Shown: in pieces, positions 35,437-43,500 of the stretch
Layout: every line of letters starts with the position of its first letter
Numbering within the stretch: the stretch's first letter is position 1
Origin: Roseovarius amoyensis
Lineage (GTDB): Bacteria; Pseudomonadota; Alphaproteobacteria; Rhodobacterales; Rhodobacteraceae
Length of the DNA stretch: 64,000 nt
Direction: 5' to 3'
Assembly: GCF_003260265.1 (NCBI RefSeq)
Contig: NZ_QITQ01000001.1
Coordinates: forward strand, 310,001-374,000
The notes under the pieces: generated by a model
The model's database searches: none
The model's input: the letters and a program-made list of their open reading frames with translations, nothing else
What the model was told of the DNA's origin: nothing
Program-made: the position numbers and the translations under genes

Positions 35437-35914
35437 CGTCGCCGCCGTCCCTGTGACGGCGCTGCAGCTCGGCCTGCAGCCGTTCGGCATACGCCGCGCG
35501 TTCGGCATCGTCCATCCTGGCCAGCCGCGCCACCAGCATCGCCTGCCCCTTGCTGATCCGTTCCTCGACCCCGTCCTGAATACGGGCCAGCCGTGCCTCG
35601 ACCGCCTGCGGGTCGAACGGGGTCGCCTGCAGATCGGCGACGAGGCCGGTGAAATCCTCGCGCAGACGCTGACGCGACCAGGCGCGGTCGTGATGCGCGG
35701 CGCGCATTTCACGCGCCAGCGCACGGCGGTCATCGGGGGCCAGCGCACGGGTCAGCGGCCCCCCCATCGCCTGCATCCGGGGCGGACCACGGTGCTGCCA
35801 CCTGTCGCCCGACAGCATCGCACCGCCAATGACGCCGACCACGAGCAGGTTCAGTGCCAGTGACACGATCAGCGCAATGCGCAGCCCCTTGCCGGTCTTG
35901 GTCTTGTCAGCCAT
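35408..35914 (-). CDS. Periplasmic heavy-metal sensor (CpxP/Spy-like), membrane anchored
   Basis: The protein has 168 aa. A membrane anchor covers residues 12-35 (RIALIVSLALNLLVVGVIGGAM). The periplasmic part is helical and Arg/Glu-rich, with the LTRALAPDDRRALAREMRAAH and WSRQRLREDF pattern of the CpxP/heavy-metal resistance family. It overlaps the anti-sigma gene by ATGA and is the third member of the sigma/anti-sigma set. It probably senses or buffers envelope stress. The 3' end overlaps the convergent pleD by 29 bases. Confidence 0.85.
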   Translation of the reverse strand: MADKTKTGKGLRIALIVSLALNLLVVGVIGGAMLSGDRWQHRGPPRMQAMGGPLTRALAPDDRRALAREMRAAHHDRAWSRQRLREDFTGLVADLQATPFDPQAVEARLARIQDGVEERISKGQAMLVARLARMDDAERAAYAERLQAELQRRHRDGGDVRPRDGSEK

Positions 35915-36285
35915 CACGACGCTCCTTCCGCGAGGATAAAGGCGGATTCGAGATCGACGTCGATCATCAACGTCGCCGTGTCTCCGCCCATCATCTGTTG
36001 CGCCATCGCGGTCAGCCCGTCAGGCGGCGCGGCACCGATCCAGACACCGGCCACCGCCGCGGTGGCAAGGCCCGCCATCGCCGGCCAGCCACCGAGGGCA
36101 TTAACCAATCCCGCCAGCAGGCCCGAACGCGACGGCCGTGGCGGCGGGGCCACATGCACCGCCTGTTCGCGGTCGGCATCCGCCACGATGCGCGCCATCA
36201 GCGCGGCATCGGGTTCGGGGGCCCGCGCCTTCAGGGCCTCGAAATGTGCGGCCAGCGGATTGGGGCTGTCATGTTCGTGTGTCAT
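35914..36285 (-). CDS. Probable anti-sigma factor, single membrane span
   Basis: The protein has 123 aa. It has a cytoplasmic helical N-terminus (MTHEHDSPNPLAAHFEALKA), a linker, one hydrophobic span (about 67-88: LAGLVNALGGWPAMAGLATAAVAGV) and a short acidic periplasmic end. Its start overlaps the sigma gene stop by 17 bases, and a CpxP-like gene follows, the usual order sigma/anti-sigma/sensor. No named anti-sigma domain could be recognised, so the role is inferred from context. Confidence 0.72.
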   Translation of the reverse strand: MTHEHDSPNPLAAHFEALKARAPEPDAALMARIVADADREQAVHVAPPPRPSRSGLLAGLVNALGGWPAMAGLATAAVAGVWIGAAPPDGLTAMAQQMMGGDTATLMIDVDLESAFILAEGAS

Positions 36286-36865
36286 CGGTATATCCCAGTT
36301 CATTGCGCCGGGCGGACAGATCCGCCGCAAGCGCGCGTTTTCCTCGGGCCACGAGGCTTTCGACTGCCTCGACACTTACGCCCATGATCTCTGCGATCTC
36401 GGGGTTGGCAAGTTCCTCGAGATGGCGCAGCACCACCGCCTGACGCTGCCGTTCCGGCAGTTGGCCCAGCGCCGCCTGCAGCGCCTCGGCGCGGGTGCGG
36501 TCCTGCAGGCTGTCGGCGGGGCCGGCGGCCCCATCGACCGGCTCGGGCACCGCGTCCAGCGGCTCTGCCCTCCCCCGCCGGCGCAGCCGGTCGGTGCACA
36601 GGTTGGCGGTCACGCGGTATAGCCATGTGCGCGGCGTGGCCTCGTCCGAGCGCCAGTCAGGGGCGATGCGCCAAAGGCGCAACATCGCCTCCTGCGTCAC
36701 CTCCTCGGCCTCGGCCAGATTGCCCAGAAGCCGTTGCGCATGGGCCAGAACGCGCGGCGCCAGCCGGGCCGTCAGCGTACGCGCTGCGGTCCCGTCGCCA
36801 TTGGCATAAAGCGTCAGCAACGCTGAATCCGGTATTTCGCTCTGGTCGTCGAACGGCATTGTCAT
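36269..36865 (-). CDS. ECF RNA polymerase sigma factor
   Basis: The protein has 198 aa. Region 2 is LLTLYANGDGTAARTLTARL... EEVTQEAMLRLWRIAPDWR with TWLYRVTANLCTDRLRRR. Region 4 is ALGQLPERQRQAVVLRHLEELANPEIAEIMGVSVEAVESLVARGKRAL (shown here in pieces; the helix-turn-helix spans NPEIAEIMGVSVEAVESL). It is probably held inactive by the downstream membrane protein and released on envelope or metal stress. The upstream EF-hand gene is on the same strand and may be a target. The start could also be ATG 36859. Confidence 0.92.
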   Translation of the reverse strand: MTMPFDDQSEIPDSALLTLYANGDGTAARTLTARLAPRVLAHAQRLLGNLAEAEEVTQEAMLRLWRIAPDWRSDEATPRTWLYRVTANLCTDRLRRRGRAEPLDAVPEPVDGAAGPADSLQDRTRAEALQAALGQLPERQRQAVVLRHLEELANPEIAEIMGVSVEAVESLVARGKRALAADLSARRNELGYTDDTRT

Positions 36866-36958
36866 CGTCCAGGCAGGTATCCTTGGCGGGAGGAGGGGTG
36901 AGGCGGCAGTCAGTGTGACCGCCGCCCGGCCCCTTGGCAAGGCCGGGGGCTGGCCGGA

Positions 36959-37507
36959 TCAGTCCTGGCAGTCCTGCATGCCGCGGTGTTCGCCGCGGTG
37001 CTTGCCGCCGTGATCACCGCCATGCCGGCCCTTGTGGCCATCCCTGCCGCCGTGGCGGCGGTCGTGGCGATCACTCATCTTTTCGAACTCCTCGGCCGAA
37101 ACGGTACCGTCGCGGTCACGATCCATGCGCGAGAACATCCGCATACCATCGCCGCGCTGCAGCTCGTCGGCGCTCAGGTTGCCGTCGCCATCGGCATCGC
37201 GCCAGCCGATCATCCGGTCGAGCATCTTTTCGCGCTTCTCGGCTTGGCGCTTGGCCATCTGGGCGTCCAGCTCGGCGCGGCTGAGCTTGCCATCGCCATC
37301 CGTATCGGCAGCGGCAAAGCGGGCCTTGCGATGGTTTTCCATCTCGGCGCGGGTCAGTTTGCCGTCGCCGTCAGCGTCGAGTTCGGTAAAGCTCGGGCGC
37401 GCGCCCTTGCCGGCCATGGCATCGTCCGTACCCTGGGCGATACCCTGCATCCCGGTTCCGGCGAGGATTGCGGCGCTGAGGGCGGCCATCACAAATGAGT
37501 TTTTCAT
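36959..37507 (-). CDS. Secreted EF-hand calcium-binding protein with His/Gly-rich tail
   Basis: The protein has 182 aa with a Sec signal peptide (about 1-24). Four EF-hand loops are readable: DADGDGKLTRAE (44-55), DTDGDGKLSRAE (68-79), DADGDGNLSADE (104-115) and DRDRDGTVSAEE (129-140). The tail (146-178) is a His/Gly/Arg-rich stretch that could bind transition metals. It should bind calcium in the periplasm. It lies 93 bases upstream of the ECF sigma gene on the same strand, so it may be in its regulon. Function beyond ion binding is unknown. Confidence 0.88.
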   Translation of the reverse strand: MKNSFVMAALSAAILAGTGMQGIAQGTDDAMAGKGARPSFTELDADGDGKLTRAEMENHRKARFAAADTDGDGKLSRAELDAQMAKRQAEKREKMLDRMIGWRDADGDGNLSADELQRGDGMRMFSRMDRDRDGTVSAEEFEKMSDRHDRRHGGRDGHKGRHGGDHGGKHRGEHRGMQDCQD

Positions 37508-37534
37508 ATCTGCTTCTCCTGGTCTGCTTGTCCC

Positions 37535-37552
37535 GGTTTCGTTGGTGAAACC
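37535..37552. promoter_or_regulatory. Inverted repeat in the EF-hand gene leader
   Basis: GGTTTC and GAAACC form a 6-bp dyad with a six-base spacer, 28 bases upstream of the EF-hand start codon. It may be a leader hairpin or an operator. No ECF promoter pair could be assigned with confidence in the 254-base gap between this gene and the DUF983 gene. Confidence 0.3.
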
Positions 37553-37761
37553 CGTTTGCGACCGGCACCGTTTCTGCCCCGGTCACACCCCTTGAACGCA
37601 TCAGGTCCGCGCTTCCGTCGCTGCTACGCGAAAAAATCTTCGTCCTCTAAAAGATGAGCGGATTTTGCACCTTTTGCGACATCGCGCCGCAAGGGCATTT
37701 CGTGCCTTAGCGTTGACCCCGGTAGAATCGGCATCTATCTGCGTTACTCATGAGGGACACC

Positions 37762-38169
37762 ATGACCGACCAGACAGCAGACGATACCGCCATCACCGAC
37801 ACCGCCGAGCGTGAGCTCTGGCCAGCCGTCAGGCGGGGCTTTCGACGCAAATGCCCGAAATGCGGCGCCGGGCCGCTGATGTGCAGTTATCTAAAGGTGC
37901 GCGACCGCTGCACCGTCTGCCAGGAAGACCTGAGCCAGCACCGTGCCGATGACGGGCCGGCCTATCTGACGATCCTGGTCGTGGGGCACCTGATGGCGCC
38001 GCTGCTGCATATCGTCTTTACCACCTTCCGGCCCGAACCGCTGGTACTTTTCACTATATTTTCTGTTGGCTGCGTCACCCTGTCGCTATATCTTCTGCCG
38101 AGGCTGAAAGGGTCGATCGTCGGTTTTCAATGGGCCCGGCGGATGCACGGGTTCGGCGGCGCCGACTAG
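37762..38169 (+). CDS. DUF983 zinc-ribbon membrane protein
   Basis: The protein has 135 aa. The N-terminal CPKCGAGPLMCSYLKVRDRC and TVCQED give two CxxC-type pairs that should bind zinc. They are followed by two hydrophobic spans (YLTILVVGHLMAPLLHIVF and VLFTIFSVGCVTLSLYLL) and a short basic end. This layout is typical of the DUF983 family in alphaproteobacteria. The role is unknown. The ATG at 37762 has GAGGGA six bases upstream. A Nudix gene follows on the same strand. Confidence 0.87.
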   Translation: MTDQTADDTAITDTAERELWPAVRRGFRRKCPKCGAGPLMCSYLKVRDRCTVCQEDLSQHRADDGPAYLTILVVGHLMAPLLHIVFTTFRPEPLVLFTIFSVGCVTLSLYLLPRLKGSIVGFQWARRMHGFGGAD

Positions 38170-38239
38170 ACCGCCGCTTTGTTCGGACCGCGCATTCAGA
38201 CCGCGCATTCGGACCACGAGACCGAACGAGGAAGAACAA

Positions 38240-38935
38240 ATGACGATAGACAAGACCGCCGTACGAGACGCCGCCACGCTGGTGGTGCTGCGCGACCGCG
38301 AAACCACGCCGCGGGTCCTGATGGGCCAGCGCGGCGCCAAGGCGGCATTCATGCCCAACAAGTTCGTCTTTCCCGGCGGGGCGGTCGACCAGGCCGACGC
38401 ACAGGTTCCGCTGGCCGCGCCCCTGCCCCAGCCCTGCCGCGGGCGGTTACTGGATGAATGCGCCAGCGATATTTCGCACGCCCTCGCAGTCGCCGCGGTC
38501 CGCGAGCTGTGGGAAGAAACCGGGCTGATGCTGGGTAGCGACGGCGCCTGGCCCAGAACACCGCCCGAGGACTGGAAGGACTTTGCCGCGGCCGGGCGCC
38601 TGCCCTCGGCAGAGGGGATGCAGTTCATATTCCGCGCAATCACGCCGCCGGGACGGCCGCGCCGGTTCGATGCGCGTTTTTTCCTGGTCGACGCGGGGCG
38701 GATCGAGGGCGATCTCGACGATTTCTCGGCCGCCTGTGACGAGCTTTCGCACCTGCAATGGGTGCCGCTGGAAGAGGCGCGCGCGCTGGATCTGCCGTTC
38801 GTCACCGAGGTGGTGCTGGCCGAAACCGCCGCCCGGCTGCATGAACCCGGCCCGCCGGCATCAGTGCCGTTCTTTCGCAACGGCGCCGAGGCCAGCTTTC
38901 ATCTGCGTCTCTACGGCGTCGAGATGAACGACTGA
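38240..38935 (+). CDS. Nudix hydrolase
   Basis: The protein has 231 aa. The Nudix signature is present: FPGGAVD followed by AVAAVRELWEETGLML, which contains the metal-binding REx2EE core. The C-terminal part has FDARFFLVDAGRIEGD and LSHLQWVPLEEARAL, typical of the larger NUDT7/CoA-type and DUF-linked Nudix enzymes of alphaproteobacteria. It would hydrolyse a nucleoside diphosphate-linked compound. The substrate is not identifiable. It converges with the EamA gene five bases away. Confidence 0.88.
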   Translation: MTIDKTAVRDAATLVVLRDRETTPRVLMGQRGAKAAFMPNKFVFPGGAVDQADAQVPLAAPLPQPCRGRLLDECASDISHALAVAAVRELWEETGLMLGSDGAWPRTPPEDWKDFAAAGRLPSAEGMQFIFRAITPPGRPRRFDARFFLVDAGRIEGDLDDFSAACDELSHLQWVPLEEARALDLPFVTEVVLAETAARLHEPGPPASVPFFRNGAEASFHLRLYGVEMND

Positions 38936-38940
38936 GGCCC

Positions 38941-39843
38941 CTACCCCAGCAGTACAAGTCCCAGGATGCTGGCCGCCAACAGCGCGATGCCGACGTATTC
39001 GCGGCAGGCGACGCGTTCGCGGAAGAACAGCACCGACGCCAGCAGTGAAAATATCAGTTCGACCTGGCCCACGGCAAAGACATAGGCCGCGTTCTGCAGC
39101 GTGAAGGCGGTGAACCATCCAACCGATCCGCCCAGACCGGCCAGCCCCATCCAGACGCCCTGCCTGCGCGCGCCCCAGATCCGTGCCAGTTGCCCGGGTT
39201 CGGCCCGCGCCAGCCACAGCCCCATCCCCACTGTCTGCATCAGCGTGACCGCCGCTACTGCGACCGTGGCGCGCAGAAAGGCGTCTTCGCTCGCCACCTC
39301 CAGCGTGGCGCCGCGATAGGACACCGCAGAGACGGCGAACAACGCGCCCGAGGCCAGCCCCAGACCCGCCGAACGGTTCCACAGCCGCCGCAGCAGACCG
39401 CCCGCCAGCCCCGGCATGTCGGATAGCACCAGCACCCCCCAGAGCCCCAGCACGATGGCGCCCAGCGCCGGCAGGCTGATCCGGTCGCCCAACACCACGA
39501 ACCCCACCAGCGCTGTCTGTATGACCTCGGTCTTCTTGAAGGTGATGCCGACGGCAAAGCTCCGCCGCGCGAACAGCAGCACCACGCACCAGGTGGCCAG
39601 GATCTGCATCAGTCCGCCGATTGCGGCGTAAAGCCAGAACAGGGCCGTGAGGGGCGGCAGCGCCTGGCACAGCCATGCCAGATAACCCGCCGCCAGGATC
39701 AGGGCCACGGGCGCGGCATAGGCAAAACGCGCATAGGTCGCCCCGGCAGCGGACAGCGCCCCCATGCTGAGCAATTTCTGCAACATAAAGCGCAGCGTCT
39801 GAAACGCCGCCGCCACGATAGAAAGGGCAACCCAGGCCTCCAT
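38941..39843 (-). CDS. EamA/DMT-family transporter
   Basis: Inner-membrane protein of 300 aa with about ten helices, two EamA repeats. Recognisable parts are AFQTLRFMLQKLLSMGALSAAG, RRSFAVGITFKKTEVIQTALVGFVVLGD (in pieces) and the second repeat ending LLASVLFFRERVACREYVGI. It differs from the EamA protein at 32 kb and is not a duplicate. The ATG at 39843 was preferred; a GTG at 39852 is an alternative. The substrate is unknown. Confidence 0.86.
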   Translation of the reverse strand: MEAWVALSIVAAAFQTLRFMLQKLLSMGALSAAGATYARFAYAAPVALILAAGYLAWLCQALPPLTALFWLYAAIGGLMQILATWCVVLLFARRSFAVGITFKKTEVIQTALVGFVVLGDRISLPALGAIVLGLWGVLVLSDMPGLAGGLLRRLWNRSAGLGLASGALFAVSAVSYRGATLEVASEDAFLRATVAVAAVTLMQTVGMGLWLARAEPGQLARIWGARRQGVWMGLAGLGGSVGWFTAFTLQNAAYVFAVGQVELIFSLLASVLFFRERVACREYVGIALLAASILGLVLLG

Positions 39844-39903
39844 ACCCAACACCTATGCCCGGGTTGAGCGGGCTTTACCAGACCCGGCGGCGGCAGACGG
39901 GAG

Positions 39904-40824
39904 CTATGGCGTCGGTTCCCGCCCCTTGCCCTGCGACAGCGGATGCGGCACCGGGTCCTTGGCCGTCAGGAAATGGCGGGCAAAGACCTCGGCATAGGAT
40001 CGGTAGTAATAGCCGCCATTGCGGCGCAGATAGGTGTCGCGGTTCTGGTCGAACAGGCGCGGCAGGCGATACCACGGCGCGCGCGGGTGCATGTGGTGAA
40101 CCACATGCAGGTTGTTGTTGAGAAAGATCAGCGCCAGCGGCCCGCAATCCTCGATCACCACGGTGCGCCCGCTGGCGCGTTCATGCGCCTGGTGTTCCAG
40201 AAAGGTGCGGATCTTGAGGATCGACATGCCGCCATAGGCCGCCACGAGATAGGCCCAGAACGGCATCGGGGACAACGCCACCAACACCACAACCGGCACG
40301 ACGCCCAGCGCGTGCAGCACCCAGGCCAGCAAAACGCCCGGATCGCCCGCGCGGATGGCGCGCGAGTCGTCGCGCAGCAGGCACCAGATGCCGATCGCCG
40401 GACCCAGCACCATGCGCCCGGCCAGGGTATTGTTGACCCGCAGCACCGCCCGGCCCCAGCGCGGCAGGCGCGCCCACACCGCCGGGTCCAGATAGTTCGA
40501 TTCCGGGTCGTCATAGGGGTCGGTCAGCACCTCGTCATGATGGTGCGCCAGGTGCAGGTCGCGAAAGCGGCGATATGGCACGAAAAGCCCAGGGCAGACG
40601 AATACCAGCGCCTCGTTCAGCAGGGCATTGCGGAAAGGATGGCCGTGCAGCACCTCATGCGTCAGCGAGGAATGCAGCGCGATGGCCAGCGCCGCCAGCC
40701 CGATGCCCAGCGGCAGCCATACGCCTGCCGCCCAGAACACCGCCAGCACCCACAGCCCGTAGCACGCCACCAGTATCGCAAGGGTCGGCCACTCGGTCTG
40801 TGTCGGCAACGAACGCTCAGACAT
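39904..40824 (-). CDS. Membrane fatty acid desaturase family protein
   Basis: Predicted di-iron membrane desaturase or hydroxylase, 306 aa. The three histidine boxes are HSSLTHEVLHGH, HLAHHHDE and NNNLHVVHHMHP, with further His residues in FLEHQAHERAS. Hydrophobic spans flank the first and third boxes. The subgroup is close to the acyl-lipid desaturase/beta-carotene-hydroxylase-like families, so substrate and regioselectivity are uncertain. Its start overlaps the end of the DUF2061 gene by eight bases, so the two are co-expressed. Confidence 0.88.
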   Translation of the reverse strand: MSERSLPTQTEWPTLAILVACYGLWVLAVFWAAGVWLPLGIGLAALAIALHSSLTHEVLHGHPFRNALLNEALVFVCPGLFVPYRRFRDLHLAHHHDEVLTDPYDDPESNYLDPAVWARLPRWGRAVLRVNNTLAGRMVLGPAIGIWCLLRDDSRAIRAGDPGVLLAWVLHALGVVPVVVLVALSPMPFWAYLVAAYGGMSILKIRTFLEHQAHERASGRTVVIEDCGPLALIFLNNNLHVVHHMHPRAPWYRLPRLFDQNRDTYLRRNGGYYYRSYAEVFARHFLTAKDPVPHPLSQGKGREPTP

Positions 40825-41023
40825 GGCGACGGCCCCAGTTGATGCGCGACCAGACACGTTCGTAGATCACATAAGACACCAGCCCGATCGCCGTGTTGAC
40901 CGCCGCCATGATCCCGCCGATGGCGGCAGAGCCGGTCAGCGCCAGACCGACCGCGCTCATCATCAGCAGGCCGATCGCATTCCACAGCAGTGCTTTCACA
41001 AGCGTGCGCGCTCGCGTTTCCAT
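40817..41023 (-). CDS. DUF2061 small membrane protein
   Basis: This 68-aa protein has two hydrophobic segments (WNAIGLLMMSAVGLALTGS and IGGIMAAVNTAIGLVSYVIYE) and ends with RVWSRINWGRRHV, as is typical of the DUF2061 family. Family function is unknown. The gene precedes and overlaps the desaturase gene, so the protein may assist it in the membrane. It is divergent from the XRE regulator, which could control it. Confidence 0.85.
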   Translation of the reverse strand: METRARTLVKALLWNAIGLLMMSAVGLALTGSAAIGGIMAAVNTAIGLVSYVIYERVWSRINWGRRHV

Positions 41024-41096
41024 TCCTTCCCTCTTCGATTGTTTGGGTCACACAACCGATACGCCCACTGCCGCAACGGGGGAACTCCGAATACAG

Positions 41097-41125
41097 TTAA
41101 CATTGTTCCACATTGTTTGTATAAT
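41097..41125 (+). promoter_or_regulatory. Near-consensus sigma-70 promoter of the XRE regulator, with direct repeat
   Basis: TTAACA (41097-41102) and TATAAT (41120-41125) are separated by exactly 17 bases. Transcription would begin about 41132, at or one base before the ATG, so the mRNA should be leaderless. ACATTGTT occurs twice (41100-41107 and 41110-41117), with starts 10 bp apart and placed over the -35 and spacer. That position suits an operator for autorepression. Confidence 0.8.
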
Positions 41126-41132
41126 TCACCAC

Positions 41133-42002
41133 ATGATGGAAAAAACCGACAAACGCGCCCGCGCGGCCCTGTTTCGCAGCCGTCTTGCCGAGGCGATGGA
41201 GGCACGCGGCACCAGCCAGAGCGCGCTGGCCCGCGCCGTGGGGGTGGACCGCTCGACCGTGTCGCAACTGATCAAGGGCACAGGCCCAAGGCTGCCCAAC
41301 GCGCAGGTGGTGGGCGAATGCGCCGCTGCGCTGGGGGTGTCGGCCGACTGGCTGCTGGGGCTGACCGACCGGCCCGAAACCGCCGCTGACATCCTGGCCA
41401 GCAGCCTGTCGCTGACCGAGGCGCCACGTGCGCTGGTCGATGAACAGATATTTCTGTGGCACCAGGAGGCCGCAGGTTACAAGATACGTCACGTTCCCGC
41501 CGGGCTGCCCGACATGCTGAAGACGCGGGAATTCCTGCAATGGGAATACGCCCCGCACCTGGGCCGCAGCATCGACCAGGCCATCGGCGCGTCAGAGGAC
41601 CGGCTGGCATGGATGCGGGACGCGCAATCCGACTACGAGATCGCGCTGCCAATATACGAGCTGCAGTCCTTTCTGCAGGCTGAGGGCTATTATTCCGGCC
41701 TGCCCTATCCGGTTCGGGCCGCGCAGGTGGAATTCCTGCTGGAGGTTTGTGAACAGCTATACCCCCGGTTGCGGATATATCTCTTTGACGCACGGCGGCT
41801 TTATTCCGCGCCGCTGACCGTATTCGGCCCGCTGCTGGCGGCGATCTATATCGGGCAGAACTACATGGTCTTTCGCGATACCGAACGGGTGCAGGCACTG
41901 ACCGGGCATTTCGACCACCTGGTGCGCGAGGCCCATGTCACCGCACGCAACCTGCCGAGCCATGTTCGCGCCCTCTGGGCTGGAACCCCGAATCGAGGCT
42001 AG
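41133..42002 (+). CDS. XRE-family transcriptional regulator
   Basis: The protein has 289 aa. The N-terminal helix-turn-helix is clear (LAEAMEARGTSQSALARAV and GVDRSTVSQLIKGTGPRLP), with LGVSADWLLGLTD closing the domain. The remaining 200 residues have no recognised ligand-binding fold to me but are aromatic-rich and well folded-looking. The regulator probably binds its own promoter, at the ACATTGTT repeats. The divergent DUF2061-desaturase pair is the nearest candidate target. The mRNA appears leaderless. The signal is unknown. Confidence 0.88.
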   Translation: MMEKTDKRARAALFRSRLAEAMEARGTSQSALARAVGVDRSTVSQLIKGTGPRLPNAQVVGECAAALGVSADWLLGLTDRPETAADILASSLSLTEAPRALVDEQIFLWHQEAAGYKIRHVPAGLPDMLKTREFLQWEYAPHLGRSIDQAIGASEDRLAWMRDAQSDYEIALPIYELQSFLQAEGYYSGLPYPVRAAQVEFLLEVCEQLYPRLRIYLFDARRLYSAPLTVFGPLLAAIYIGQNYMVFRDTERVQALTGHFDHLVREAHVTARNLPSHVRALWAGTPNRG

Positions 42003-42054
42003 TATGCCAGATCATCCGCGCCGCGCCAGGCTTTGGCGCAAAAGGAGACACGCC

Positions 42055-42411
42055 ATGACCGACCGCCGCCTTTTCATTGCCGGGGCGCTGGCCGCGATGG
42101 CCACGCTTGCCACCGGGGCCGCAGCCCAGCAGACGCCCGTCTACCACATCGCCGGGACCTATGACGCGCGGGGGATGAACCCCGACGGCTCGGTCTATCG
42201 CGGCGCGGTGCAGATTTCCCAGCAGGGCAGCGCCGTCGAGGTCTATTGGAACGTCGCCAGCCAGAGCTATACCGGGCGCGGCCAGATCGAGGGCCGCGTC
42301 GTCACCGTCGATTGGGGTAGTCCAACGCCTGTCGTCTATGTGCTGATGGGGCGCGAATTGCACGGCACCTGGGAAAACGGCACCGCACTGGAAAAGCTGA
42401 CCCCGCGCTGA
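42055..42411 (+). CDS. Secreted hypothetical protein, 118 aa
   Basis: A Sec signal peptide covers about residues 1-27 (MTDRRLFIAGALAAMATLAT, ending GAAA-QQ). The mature part is a small beta-rich domain (YHIAGTYDARGMNPDGSVYR, QSYTGRGQIEGRVVTVDWG). The strong ribosome-binding site AAAGGAGA supports the start. I do not recognise a family. It lies 52 bases after the XRE gene on the same strand. Confidence 0.72.
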   Translation: MTDRRLFIAGALAAMATLATGAAAQQTPVYHIAGTYDARGMNPDGSVYRGAVQISQQGSAVEVYWNVASQSYTGRGQIEGRVVTVDWGSPTPVVYVLMGRELHGTWENGTALEKLTPR

Positions 42412-42417
42412 GCCGCG

Positions 42418-42648
42418 TCAATAGCGCATCGGATGCGCGCGGTCGGCGTCATCGATGGCCTGGCGCGCCTCTTTTGTCAGCGTTACATCGGCGCGGCCCA
42501 GCGCGGTTGCAAGCCTGGCCCGCGACGCCACCATGAAGATCGCCAAGCAGGCAAACGGCTGCCCCATCACCCATTCCAGCGCCATCTGCACCGGGGCGAG
42601 CCCGTGTTTCCGCGCAATGCTCAGACAGGCATCGACAGCGGCAAAGGC
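42418..42648 (-). pseudogene. Aldo/keto reductase, C-terminal remnant
   Basis: Reading the minus strand, 76 codons to the stop at 42418 match the end of the Tas/YajO-type aldo/keto reductase family: IARKHGLAPVQMALEWVM, QPFACLAIFMVASRARLATA and LGRADVTLTKEARQAIDDAD, ending RAHPMRY. A complete enzyme has about 320-350 residues with the catalytic D-Y-K-H upstream. The bases from 42649 to 42851 contain no such sequence, so most of the gene is missing. This explains the 440-base gap between the secreted protein and the YceI gene. Confidence 0.8.
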
Positions 42649-42851
42649 GCGATCGGCGACATGCGCGCCCTCGGCGGCTCCGACACGGCATCGTGGCTCA
42701 AGGCCCCCGGGACATCCCGCCGCGCACGCCTTTGCCGTCCGGGGGCTGGCGCGTTGCCCGGTGAGCAGCTAGACAAAGGGCTGGCCCCGGCCAGCGCCAG
42801 ACAACCCGCACCCCCGCCCATACGAGGCCCAATCCGCAATTGCCAAAAGCC

Positions 42852-43421
42852 ATGATCAGGGTTCTGCTGTTCTGCCTTGTCAGCCTTGCCGGAGTTGCCG
42901 CCACGCCGGCATGCGCCGCGCCCGAGGACTATGAGCTGGACAAAAACCGCTCGGCGGTGAAATTCGGTTTTGTCTTTGACGGTGCGGACATGACCGGCCA
43001 CATGCCGGTACATGCGGCGCAGATAACGCTCGATGTCGACAACCTGCCGGCCAGCCGGGTCGACGTGGCGCTTGACGCGCGCGCCGCACGAGCGGGGTTT
43101 TTCTTGGCAACGCAGGCGATGCGGGGGGCGTCGATGCTCGACACCGCGACCCATCCGCTGATCCGGTTCCGGTCCACCTCTGTCACCGGCAGGCTGCGCG
43201 ACGCCACCGTGACGGGCGAGCTGACCCTGCGTGGCGTCACCCGCCCCGTCATTCTGCGCGCCGCCGTCTACCGTCAGCCCGAAACCGCGCCCACAGACCG
43301 CGACCGGCTGATCGTTCTGCTGACCGGCCAGGTCAACCGCACGGAGTTTGGCGCCAGCGGCTATCCCGGCGTGATCGGGGACACCATCACCCTGCGCATC
43401 CTCGCCTATATCGCGAAATAG
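42852..43421 (+). CDS. YceI-family secreted lipid-binding-fold protein
   Basis: The protein has 189 aa with a Sec signal peptide (about 1-25, ending ACAAPED). The YceI lipocalin-like barrel is recognisable: YELDKNRSAVKFGFVFDG, FFLATQAMRGASMLDTATHP, VTGELTLRGVTRPVILRA and a conserved end DTITLRILAYI. Relatives bind polyprenoid-type lipids in the periplasm. It may have that role here, but no partner is adjacent. The ATG at 42852 was chosen over a TTG at 42840. Confidence 0.9.
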   Translation: MIRVLLFCLVSLAGVAATPACAAPEDYELDKNRSAVKFGFVFDGADMTGHMPVHAAQITLDVDNLPASRVDVALDARAARAGFFLATQAMRGASMLDTATHPLIRFRSTSVTGRLRDATVTGELTLRGVTRPVILRAAVYRQPETAPTDRDRLIVLLTGQVNRTEFGASGYPGVIGDTITLRILAYIAK

Positions 43422-43500
43422 TCACGAGCCGCGCAAAACGACACCGCCATGTCGAAAACGCGCCAGCCGACCCGGATCAGGCTGCCATGCTGGGGCGGAC

